Of a DNA stretch of 64,000 bases, positions 9,075-16,577 are shown in pieces (the first letter of the stretch is position 1; each line of letters begins with the position of its first letter). Both the position numbers and the translations under genes were made by a program. Source of the DNA: JBAXGW01 sp037139195 (lineage in GTDB: Bacteria; Bacteroidota; Bacteroidia; Bacteroidales; JAHJDW01); NCBI GenBank assembly GCA_037139195.1, contig JBAXGW010000002.1, positions 62,001 through 126,000 on the forward strand, in the 5' to 3' direction. The notes under the pieces are model-generated. The model ran no database searches. It saw only the letters and a program-made list of their open reading frames with translations, and was not told where the DNA came from.

Positions 9075-9247
9075 TTATTTTTATTAACATTTGATTATCA
9101 AATTTATAAATAATAATCCACTGTTAATCTTGACTTTTCATGAATTATTTAAATAGTTATTAAACAATTTATAAAAATTATTAACACCTGAATATAACTT
9201 ATAAAGAAAAAAAAACGGTATTTTTGTCATAATTTTGAAAAAAGAAT

Positions 9248-9817
9248 ATGAAACGGATTGTTTTATTTGCGTCTGGAAGTGGTTCAAATGTTCAACGCAT
9301 AGTTGAATATTTTAGTGATAATAATGATGTAGAAATTTTAAAGGTTTATTGCAACAAGCCTGATGCTTTTGTTTTAAAACGAGCAGAAAATTTGAAAATT
9401 AGCACACTAACGTTTTCTAGAAGCGATTTTTATGAAAATAAATTGGTATTATCTGATCTTTTCGAATTAAACCCTGATTTAATTGTTTTGGCTGGTTTTC
9501 TTTGGCTAATACCTTCTGATATTATTTCTAAATTCCCTAATAAGATTATAAACATACATCCTGCACTTTTGCCAAAATACGGAGGGAAAGGAATGCATGG
9601 AATTAACGTTCATAAAGCTGTAAAAGACAATAACGAAAAAGAATCGGGGATTACCATACATTTTGTTAATGAGAAGTACGATGATGGTAATATTATATTT
9701 CAAGCAAAGTTTAATATATTACCAAATGACACAGCAGAAAATATTGCGGAAAAAATACACCAGCTAGAATATGAATATTTTCCTGTTGTTATTGAAGAGA
9801 TTTTAAATAATCGCTAA
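9248..9817 (+). CDS. purN: Phosphoribosylglycinamide formyltransferase
   Basis: A 189-residue PurN, which transfers a formyl group from 10-formyl-tetrahydrofolate to GAR in purine synthesis. The phosphate-binding loop is GSGSNVQRI (residues 10-18); the catalytic Asn-His region is INIHPALLPKYGGKGMHG; a second His and Asp lie in ITIHFVNEKYDDG. Length is normal. It is transcribed divergently from acpP, and its last 15 bases overlap the convergent end of the purine nucleoside phosphorylase gene. Confidence 0.96.
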   Translation: MKRIVLFASGSGSNVQRIVEYFSDNNDVEILKVYCNKPDAFVLKRAENLKISTLTFSRSDFYENKLVLSDLFELNPDLIVLAGFLWLIPSDIISKFPNKIINIHPALLPKYGGKGMHGINVHKAVKDNNEKESGITIHFVNEKYDDGNIIFQAKFNILPNDTAENIAEKIHQLEYEYFPVVIEEILNNR

Positions 9818-10615
9818 AATTTCTCTTATCAAAGCTGTCATTTTTTTCTCTGCTATTGCTGCTACTTTAAGAACTTCTTCATGAGATATTTCAACAATTT
9901 TACCTGGAACACCTAAGTCAGTTATTATTGAAATAGCAAAACATGGAATTCCCATGTGCTTTGCCACAATAACTTCAGGAACTGTTGACATTCCAACTGC
10001 ATCTGCCCCTGTGTTTCTGAACATTTGATATTCAGCAGGTGTTTCAAATGTTGGACCAGATGTAGCTAAATAAGTTCCCTGTTGTAGTTTAATCCCCAGT
10101 TTTTCACCAAGTATTAATGCTTTTTTTATAATACTATGTTCATAAGGCTCACTCATGTCTGGGAATCTCGGCCCAAGCTCCTTAAAATTTTTACCTCTTA
10201 ATGGATGTTCTGGCAACATATTAATATGGTCAGTTAATATCATTAAATCACCAATTTCAAAATCAGGATGCATTCCTCCACTTGCATTTGATAAAAACAA
10301 GCGTTGAATTCCTAAATGCTTCATCACTCTTATAGGGAAAGTAACTTCTTGCATATTATATCCTTCGTAATAATGAAATCGACCCTGCATGGCAACTACT
10401 TTTTTACCTGATAGTAAACCAAAAATAAGGCGTCCGCTATGACCTTCTACTGTTGAAATCGGAAAATTTGGAATTTCCTCGTACGCAATTGATTGTTCAA
10501 TAACTATTTCATCAACTAAACCTCCTAAGCCCGTACCTAAAATAATACCTATTTCAGGGGATGAACTTATTTTACTCTTTATAAAATTAGTGGTTTCGTA
10601 AATTTTCTCTAACAT
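9803..10615 (-). CDS. Purine nucleoside phosphorylase I
   Basis: A 270-residue trimeric-type purine nucleoside phosphorylase (PNP I, PunA-like), which splits inosine or guanosine with phosphate for purine salvage. Visible motifs are the phosphate loop GIILGTGLGG (about 24-33), the phosphate-binding His in VEGHSGRL, the FHYYEGY stretch, the base pocket SGPTFETPAEYQM and the C-terminal ITDLGVPG. Its first 29 bases lie within the end of lpxK, so the two genes are coupled. A methylthioadenosine phosphorylase is a possible alternative, but the Glu/Asn pocket pattern looks like PNP. Confidence 0.93.
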   Translation of the reverse strand: MLEKIYETTNFIKSKISSSPEIGIILGTGLGGLVDEIVIEQSIAYEEIPNFPISTVEGHSGRLIFGLLSGKKVVAMQGRFHYYEGYNMQEVTFPIRVMKHLGIQRLFLSNASGGMHPDFEIGDLMILTDHINMLPEHPLRGKNFKELGPRFPDMSEPYEHSIIKKALILGEKLGIKLQQGTYLATSGPTFETPAEYQMFRNTGADAVGMSTVPEVIVAKHMGIPCFAISIITDLGVPGKIVEISHEEVLKVAAIAEKKMTALIREILAII

Positions 10616-11648
10616 ATTCTAGAATTTGGTGGTTAAATTTTTCTTTATCTTCGCCATGGAAAGCAATCTCAATATCAATATAAAAAACAGGTAATGATGC
10701 TAAGAATTCTTGAAATTCAGAATTTCTTAGACGCATATAATCTTTTTCTGTAGTAATTAATATTTTATTAGACCCCATCATCCGCTCAAATTCAAACTTT
10801 ATTGTTCCTAAATCTTGCAAAGTATATTCATGATGATCAGCAAATTTCATTATTTGTACTGCAGAAATTGTTCTTTTCACATGATCTTCTAAAGGATACG
10901 AGTTTGCAATGCCAGTAAATAAAAGCGCTGATGATGGCTTTACAGTTATAATTTTTGTAGTAGAAGGAATTGGTTTTAATTCTCCATACGTAATATATGA
11001 AAAATATACACTTTGATGTGGTTTTGGTTTTAATTGTAAAAGAATGTCTCGTTTTTCTATTGGAGATAGCACAATTGGTGTTTTTGTTACTATAATTATA
11101 TTTGCTCTATTTGCTCCGCTTCTATATTCTCTGAGATTTCCTACAGGAAGCAAATGATCTTTTGTATATAGCTGATAAAAATCAGTTAAAAGTATCGATA
11201 GACCAGGTTTTACATAGCGATGTTGAAAAGCATCATCCAAAAGAATAATTTCAGTATTAATGAAATCTTTTAAAATTTGCTCAACCCCTTTTACCCTCTT
11301 TTCGCAAACAGTAACTGGTAAATCAAAAAATTTATGTTTAAATTGAAGAGGCTCATCCCCTATCATTTGTGATGTAGAATCGGAATCAGCAATAAAGTAA
11401 CCTTTTGTCTTTCGACCATAACCTCTGCTCAGTGTTGCTATATTGTATTTGTCTTTAAATAAACGTATTAAATATTCTATATGAGGAGTCTTCCCTGTGC
11501 CCCCAACAGACAAATTCCCTACTACAATAACTGGAACTTTAAATGACGTGCTTTTAAGAAGACGTAAACTAAATAAGGCAGAACGTATAGAAATAACAAT
11601 CCCATATAGGAAAGCAACAGGATATAATATTTTTCTTAATATATTCAT
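10587..11648 (-). CDS. lpxK: Tetraacyldisaccharide 4'-kinase
   Basis: A 353-residue lipid A kinase that phosphorylates the 4' position of the tetraacyl disaccharide at the inner membrane. An N-terminal hydrophobic helix (about 5-28) is followed by the Walker A loop VGNLSVGGTGKTPH (residues 43-56), then LSRGYGRK, LLDDAFQHR (the acidic motif), and TEKDYMRL near the end, all standard for LpxK. It is followed by the purine nucleoside phosphorylase with a 29-base overlap. Confidence 0.96.
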   Translation of the reverse strand: MNILRKILYPVAFLYGIVISIRSALFSLRLLKSTSFKVPVIVVGNLSVGGTGKTPHIEYLIRLFKDKYNIATLSRGYGRKTKGYFIADSDSTSQMIGDEPLQFKHKFFDLPVTVCEKRVKGVEQILKDFINTEIILLDDAFQHRYVKPGLSILLTDFYQLYTKDHLLPVGNLREYRSGANRANIIIVTKTPIVLSPIEKRDILLQLKPKPHQSVYFSYITYGELKPIPSTTKIITVKPSSALLFTGIANSYPLEDHVKRTISAVQIMKFADHHEYTLQDLGTIKFEFERMMGSNKILITTEKDYMRLRNSEFQEFLASLPVFYIDIEIAFHGEDKEKFNHQILEYVRENLRNH

Positions 11649-11746
11649 ATAAAACCTTTTACTAAGTTTTATATAAAATGTTTCAATTAATTTGTTAAAT
11701 CTTAATTATATTAATTTAAAAATATGGTATTTAATCTAAAAGCTAA

Positions 11747-13648
11747 TTAATATGCCCTTTCGTTTTTACCTTCTACGTAATTAATAAATGATTTATTTAC
11801 TACTTTATTCCCTCCAGGAGTTGGATAGTCGCCAGTGAAATACCAATCTCCTTTGTCGTTTGGACAAGCTGCATGCAAATTTTCAATACTTTGGTATATT
11901 ATTTCAACTTCGGCATTTATTCCTTCTGGGCGAAGCAGCTCAGAAATCTTAGCTGAAATTTGTTCTGCTGAGAAGGGTTTATAAATTTCTTTCACATGGT
12001 TTTTAACTTCTTCTTTTGGAAAAGTTTCTTGAGATTTGCATTTATTATATACCTCATCGATTATGTTTGTTTTTTTTGTGTCTTTCAATAATTCAATAGC
12101 AGCTTGAAAAGCAATAAAATCGCTTAATTTTGCCATATCTATTCCATAACAATCGGGATATCGAATTTGGGGTGCAGACGAAACTACAACAATTTTCTTG
12201 GGTTCAAGTCGATCTAAAATACGCAATATGCTTTGCTTAAGTGTAGTGCCTCTAACAATTGAATCATCTAAGACTACTAAATTATCTTTAAATGAGCGGA
12301 TAGCACCATAAGTAATATCGTAAACGTGGGCTACTAAATCATCACGTTGATTATCCTGAGTTATGAAAGTTCTTAACTTAGCATCTTTAACCGCTATTTT
12401 TTCAACATGAGGGTGGAAAGCAAAAATTTCTTCTAGTCGGTCTTTGGTAAGCGTATTTGCTTCTTTTAAAATGAGTTCTTGTTTGGCTTTGTCGCAATAT
12501 TTTTCTAGCCCTTCAACCATTCCATAATAGGCAACTTCAGCTGTATTTGGGATAAATGAAAATACCGTATTTACTATATCAAAATCTATTGATTTTAAAA
12601 CGGCAGGGCAAATTAACTCGCCAAGCTTTTTCCGTTCTCTGTATATATCAACATCTGTTCCTCTTGAAAAATATATACGTTCAAAGGAGCATGCTTTTCT
12701 TTCTGTAGGTTCTTTACATAAAACTTCGTTTACATCGCCATTTTTCTTAATAATAACAGCATGTCCGGGTTTTATTTCTTTAATTTTTTCAATTGGAACA
12801 TTTAATGCAGTTTGAATAACGGGTCTTTCAGAAGTAATAACTGCTATTTCATCATCGTGATAATAAAATGCAGGACGAATTCCAGAAGGGTCTCTTAGCA
12901 CAAATGCATCGCCATGCCCTAGCAATCCAGCAATAGCATAACCTCCGTCCCAACGTTTACACGAACGAGTTAAAATATGTTGAAGGTCAAGGTTTTCTGC
13001 AACTAATTTTGTTATTTCAATATTATCAATACCTTGATCTTTGTATCTTCTGAAATCTTTTTCTACTTCCTTATCAAGAAAACTACCTACTTTTTCGAGA
13101 ATTGTAATGGTGTCGGCTTTTTCAACAGGATTTTGACCTTTTTTAACTAGTAAATCAAATAATTCATTAACATTTGTAAGATTAAAATTTCCAGCTAACA
13201 CAAGATTGCGAGTGAGCCAATTGTTTTGACGAATAAATGGATGGCATGCTTCAATGTCATTTTTCCCAAAAGTTCCATATCTCAAATGTCCAATAAATAG
13301 CTCACCAGTAAATTCTAAGTTCTGTTTAAGCCAATTAACATCGTTTAGCGAATCTGGATTATGTTCAAATTCCTTTTCAAATTGAGCATTTACTTCTTTG
13401 AAAATATCTTTTATAGGAGTATTTGTATTTGAGCGAACTCGATTTATGAACTTTTTGCCAGGCTCTACATCAAACTTAACACATGCAATTCCAGCTCCAT
13501 CCTGACCACGATTATGCTGTTTCTCCATTAAAAGATATAGTTTATTCAATCCGTAGAAAGATGAACCATATTTTTTATAATAATATTCTAGTGGTTTTAG
13601 TAATCGCAGAACAACGATACCGCATTCGTGTTTAATTTGGTCGCTCAT
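11747..13648 (-). CDS. Long amidophosphoribosyltransferase family protein
   Basis: A 633-residue protein with class II glutamine amidotransferase and phosphoribosyltransferase domains, of the long PurF-like type found in Bacteroidota. The N-terminus reads HECGIV, the likely nucleophile Cys, followed by MEKQHNRGQDGAG and GHLRYGTFG. The PRPP-binding loop VVLDDSIVRGTT lies near residue 460, and 130-150 extra C-terminal residues go beyond ordinary PurF of about 470-500. The frame opens nine codons earlier at 13675, but a candidate -7 element covers that ATG, so I chose 13648. It probably makes phosphoribosylamine, or is a diverged paralogue; a standard purF is not in the window. Confidence 0.85.
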   Translation of the reverse strand: MSDQIKHECGIVVLRLLKPLEYYYKKYGSSFYGLNKLYLLMEKQHNRGQDGAGIACVKFDVEPGKKFINRVRSNTNTPIKDIFKEVNAQFEKEFEHNPDSLNDVNWLKQNLEFTGELFIGHLRYGTFGKNDIEACHPFIRQNNWLTRNLVLAGNFNLTNVNELFDLLVKKGQNPVEKADTITILEKVGSFLDKEVEKDFRRYKDQGIDNIEITKLVAENLDLQHILTRSCKRWDGGYAIAGLLGHGDAFVLRDPSGIRPAFYYHDDEIAVITSERPVIQTALNVPIEKIKEIKPGHAVIIKKNGDVNEVLCKEPTERKACSFERIYFSRGTDVDIYRERKKLGELICPAVLKSIDFDIVNTVFSFIPNTAEVAYYGMVEGLEKYCDKAKQELILKEANTLTKDRLEEIFAFHPHVEKIAVKDAKLRTFITQDNQRDDLVAHVYDITYGAIRSFKDNLVVLDDSIVRGTTLKQSILRILDRLEPKKIVVVSSAPQIRYPDCYGIDMAKLSDFIAFQAAIELLKDTKKTNIIDEVYNKCKSQETFPKEEVKNHVKEIYKPFSAEQISAKISELLRPEGINAEVEIIYQSIENLHAACPNDKGDWYFTGDYPTPGGNKVVNKSFINYVEGKNERAY

Positions 13649-13676
13649 ATTAAGTCTGTTATCAATGTTGAGCATA

Positions 13677-13684
13677 CAAAGTTA
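13677..13684 (-). promoter_or_regulatory. Candidate -7 element (TAACTTTG) of the purF-like gene
   Basis: The minus-strand octamer fits TAnnTTTG. It would start transcription close to 13670, just below the upstream ATG at 13675, which supports the downstream start codon. No -33 TTG at a good spacing is seen. Confidence 0.4.
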
Positions 13685-13833
13685 CAGACCTTTTTATTGA
13701 AAAACTAATTGAAATGGATTAAAAAGCTATTAATTTTTTAACTTAATAAATAACTAGTAATATTTTTAATCAAAAAAACATTTTAATAAAATAATGCTCA
13801 GACTATTTAAAAAAGACATTACCTTTTTTGAAT

Positions 13834-14691
13834 TCAAAATAATTTTAATTGTTCTTCTTTTTGATAAAACTTCATTTTGGTATCAATACCCAACTCGAAA
13901 CATCTTTTATAAAAAAAAGAATAGAGTTGTTTTGCATCTAGTGAATCACAGAAGTATTTGTTTTCAAAGTGATTTTCATATTTTTCTCTAACACCCGTAA
14001 AGTTAGCATCTAATTTTTTGAAAAAGAACTCTCTAGATCCTTTTCGAAGTGTAACACCAAAATATGGAATTATGTATTTAGCACCATATTTATGAGCTTT
14101 TTCTACAATATCATTAACTGATTTTTCATTATCATTAATAAAGGGCAAAACTGGCATTAATGTGATTCCTGTGTAAATACCTTTTTTTGCAAGTTCATTT
14201 ATTGCTTCAAAGCGAAGGGAAGGTGATGGAGCAAATGGTTCTGTTACTTTTGCTATATAATCATCTGCTGTAGTAAAAGAAAATGAAATTGCGGCATAAG
14301 TTTTTGAAATTTCTTTAATTAAATTGATGTCCTCTATCACTAAATTACTTTTAGTAATAATATGGATTGGAAAGTGCTTTTTTGAAATTATTTCTAATGC
14401 TTTTCTAGAAAGCCGATATCTGCTTTCTAGGGGCATATACGGATCATTCATTGAGCCAAAACCTATAGTTCCTTTAATTTTTGTTCTGGCTAGCTCTTTT
14501 TCCAGAAGATTAATCGCATTTATTTTAATTGATGGTTGAGCAAAATTTTCAATTTTATAACAATCGCTTCTACTATCACAATAAATACAAGCATGCTGAC
14601 ATCCTCTATACAAATTCATATTGTATGTGAGACCAAAAAAAGAATCATTCTTAACTTTTGATAGAATTGACTTTGCAACTATTTGATGCAT
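13834..14691 (-). CDS. SPL-like radical SAM protein
   Basis: A 285-residue radical SAM protein of the SplB/Rv2578c group. The N-terminal YNMNLYRGCQHACIYCDSR carries the CxxxCxxC cluster motif. GSMNDPYMPLE follows, and the THxITKSN-type strand appears as IHIITKSNLV. The spore photoproduct lyase family repairs DNA, but many members in non-sporulating bacteria have no assigned substrate, and I cannot say what this one acts on. It lies alone, about 185 bases upstream (on the map, right) of the purF-like gene, on the same strand. Confidence 0.87.
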   Translation of the reverse strand: MHQIVAKSILSKVKNDSFFGLTYNMNLYRGCQHACIYCDSRSDCYKIENFAQPSIKINAINLLEKELARTKIKGTIGFGSMNDPYMPLESRYRLSRKALEIISKKHFPIHIITKSNLVIEDINLIKEISKTYAAISFSFTTADDYIAKVTEPFAPSPSLRFEAINELAKKGIYTGITLMPVLPFINDNEKSVNDIVEKAHKYGAKYIIPYFGVTLRKGSREFFFKKLDANFTGVREKYENHFENKYFCDSLDAKQLYSFFYKRCFELGIDTKMKFYQKEEQLKLF

Positions 14692-14732
14692 TTTAGGAAT
14701 AATTGCTCAATTTTAATATGAGAAAAATCAGT

Positions 14733-15518
14733 TTATTCCTTAATAAATTGCTTTCTAATTAGATTGTTGTTTTGAAAATATTCTATAAAATATAATCCTT
14801 TGGAAAAATTTGACACATCAATCTTTGTTACATTTTCAACAGAAGTAATTAATGATCCTATAGAATTATAAATATTTATAGATCCACTAATGTTTGCAAT
14901 TTGCAGTTCGTTAAAAACAGGATTTGGGTAAATATTAGCAAAATTACCCTCATTTTTAATGATGCTATTAGCTATTGCTTGGTTAAATACTACTGTAGGT
15001 TTTGCATTCGACTCAAAAACTTCTGCGGTATTATTAGCAAATACACTATAATTGTATATTGTAGAAATTACATTGCTTTGTTTTGAAACGTATTCCGGCA
15101 TCGGATAAATGGCATTATTAGAGTTATTAACAAAATAAACTACTAGATTTTCGCCAGCAAATTCATAAGGTGTATTGAAATTAATTGTAAGGAAATTATT
15201 ATTAATATCAATATTTCCAGAAAAAACTTTAACAACATTGTTTATTAATGACAAATCAATTGATGAATTTTCAGTAGATGCAAGATATATTTCGCAATTC
15301 TCAAGTTTAGCATTTATGGAGTTTTTAAGAAAAAGAGTAATACTTCCAATATTTTGCTGAGCAACTTCTGATTTGTTATAAATTGAAGCTGACCATGAAT
15401 ATTCATAATAAGAATACAATGGAAACTTACTATTATAAGATGTTACATTATTATTTTGTGAGTAACTTCCTGAGCTTGTAGCAATTAGAAGAATGGCAAA
15501 AAAAACAATTTTTTTCAT
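14733..15518 (-). CDS. Secreted T9SS cargo protein, function unknown
   Basis: A 261-residue secreted protein. Residues 1-20 form a signal peptide ending SYSQ. The middle is a strand-rich domain (NVTSYNSKFPLYSYYEYSWS and following) resembling the first ~170 residues of many large Bacteroidota surface proteins, including the start of the one at 44.5 kb. The last 75 residues form a T9SS type A sorting domain (IYPNPVFNELQI, then GLYFIEYF and a basic tail). No catalytic motif is visible. It may be a small adhesin or matrix protein. Confidence 0.8.
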   Translation of the reverse strand: MKKIVFFAILLIATSSGSYSQNNNVTSYNSKFPLYSYYEYSWSASIYNKSEVAQQNIGSITLFLKNSINAKLENCEIYLASTENSSIDLSLINNVVKVFSGNIDINNNFLTINFNTPYEFAGENLVVYFVNNSNNAIYPMPEYVSKQSNVISTIYNYSVFANNTAEVFESNAKPTVVFNQAIANSIIKNEGNFANIYPNPVFNELQIANISGSINIYNSIGSLITSVENVTKIDVSNFSKGLYFIEYFQNNNLIRKQFIKE

Positions 15519-15540
15519 TTGGAAAGAATTTTATGTGTCG

Positions 15541-15548
15541 CAAAATTA
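15541..15548 (-). promoter_or_regulatory. Candidate -7 element (TAATTTTG)
   Basis: A minus-strand TAnnTTTG octamer lies 23 bases before the start of the small T9SS cargo gene. There is no clear -33 element, so confidence is low. Confidence 0.35.
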
Positions 15549-15690
15549 CTTTTCTTTATTTATGTTATGAAAGAAAGAGCATAATCGTTATTAACAATTT
15601 TGATTGTTTTTATTAACATTGACTTGATTGGGGAAAAACATATTTTAGAATTATTAAATATAAAATTTAGTTAATTTAAAATTAAATTAA

Positions 15691-15698
15691 TAAATTTG
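15691..15698 (+). promoter_or_regulatory. -7 element (TAAATTTG) of the first siaC-like gene
   Basis: TAAATTTG lies exactly 36 bases before the ATG at 15727. The same octamer lies exactly 36 bases before the ATG of the tandem paralogue. Preservation at the same place in both copies makes a real promoter element likely. The -33 region here is weak (TTAGTTA). Confidence 0.6.
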
Positions 15699-15726
15699 TT
15701 ATATTAACTACAAAAAACACTGTTTG

Positions 15727-16104
15727 ATGGGAATATTACGTATAAATGCAACGAATGAATTGCCAGAAATTTTTCTAGATTCATACAATTCAACCCTTAG
15801 TTTTTCTGGCATATCAAAACCAGAAAATATATTTGAGCTTTTTAATACTTTAATGAAATGGATTAATGAGTCAAAAAATGATTTTAAGAATAAAATAATT
15901 TGCAATTTTTATTTTAAATACGTTAATACATCATCAAAGAAAATGATATTCGAACTTTTACAAGAATTAAAAAAAATAGCAATAGAAAAAGAGCTGTCTC
16001 TTGAAGTCAATTGGTCGCATAGAAAAATTGATGATGATATTTTAGAAATTGGAACTGAGTTTGAAGACTTAATTAGTCATAATTTTAATTATATAATAAA
16101 ATAA
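15727..16104 (+). CDS. SiaC-type (DUF1987) regulatory phosphoprotein, copy 1
   Basis: A 125-residue cytosolic protein of the SiaC family (DUF1987). In Pseudomonas aeruginosa, SiaC is phosphorylated on a Thr by the SiaB kinase, dephosphorylated by the PP2C phosphatase SiaA, and when unphosphorylated it binds the diguanylate cyclase SiaD. Here the matching motif YVNTSSKKMI places the candidate phospho-Thr at residue 68 from the ATG, the same position as I recall for SiaC. The frame opens one codon earlier with TTG, but ATG at 15727 fits the family. About two thirds of its residues match the tandem paralogue without gaps. It heads a locus with two histidine-kinase-like proteins and a response regulator-phosphatase. 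Confidence 0.88.
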   Translation: MGILRINATNELPEIFLDSYNSTLSFSGISKPENIFELFNTLMKWINESKNDFKNKIICNFYFKYVNTSSKKMIFELLQELKKIAIEKELSLEVNWSHRKIDDDILEIGTEFEDLISHNFNYIIK

Positions 16105-16119
16105 TTTTTTTAAAATTAG

Positions 16120-16148
16120 TTGGAAAGTAAATTTATTTTATAAATTTG
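16120..16148 (+). promoter_or_regulatory. Promoter of the second siaC-like gene (TTG, 18-base gap, TAAATTTG)
   Basis: A -33 TTG (16120-16122) and a -7 TAAATTTG (16141-16148) are separated by 18 bases, a good fit to the Bacteroidota consensus. The -7 element is 36 bases before the ATG, as in copy 1. Confidence 0.65.
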
Positions 16149-16176
16149 TTGAGTAAACATATAAAAACACTATTTG

Positions 16177-16554
16177 ATGGGAGTTTTACGTATAGAACCT
16201 ACGCAAGAAATGCCAGAAATTTTTCTGGATTCATACAATTCAACACTGAATTTTTCAGGAGTTTCTAGACCTGAAAATGTTTTTGATTTATATAATACAA
16301 TAATGGATTGGATTGAAGAATCAAGCTGTGATTTTAAAAAAGAAATAATTTGTAATTTTTCTTTTAGATACATAAATACATCATCAAAAAAAATGATATT
16401 TGAGATTTTACGTGAATTACATAAAATTTCGTTCGATGCCAATATTCCCCTTAATGTAAATTGGACGTATAGAAAAATTGATGAAGACATTTTAGAACTA
16501 GGGGAGGAATTTGAAGAACTTATTGATCACAAATTCAACTATATTGTAAATTAA
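16177..16554 (+). CDS. SiaC-type (DUF1987) regulatory phosphoprotein, copy 2
   Basis: A 125-residue paralogue of the preceding gene with its start exactly 450 bases further on. By my hand alignment 83 of 125 positions are identical and no gap is needed. The candidate phospho-Thr is kept in YINTSSKKMI (Thr68). Differences cluster at residues 82-92 and near the C-terminus, so the two copies may bind different partners. The frame again opens one codon earlier with TTG. The gene ends 23 bases before the ATG of the beta-propeller kinase, so the two may be cotranscribed. Confidence 0.88.
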   Translation: MGVLRIEPTQEMPEIFLDSYNSTLNFSGVSRPENVFDLYNTIMDWIEESSCDFKKEIICNFSFRYINTSSKKMIFEILRELHKISFDANIPLNVNWTYRKIDEDILELGEEFEELIDHKFNYIVN

Positions 16555-16577
16555 ACCCAAAAAACTCCTTGAAATCA

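Noticed and set aside
15691..16554. Insertion-sequence or integron origin of the siaC duplication
   Set aside because: No transposase, terminal inverted repeats or target duplications are visible around the two copies. A simple tandem duplication explains the 450-base spacing.
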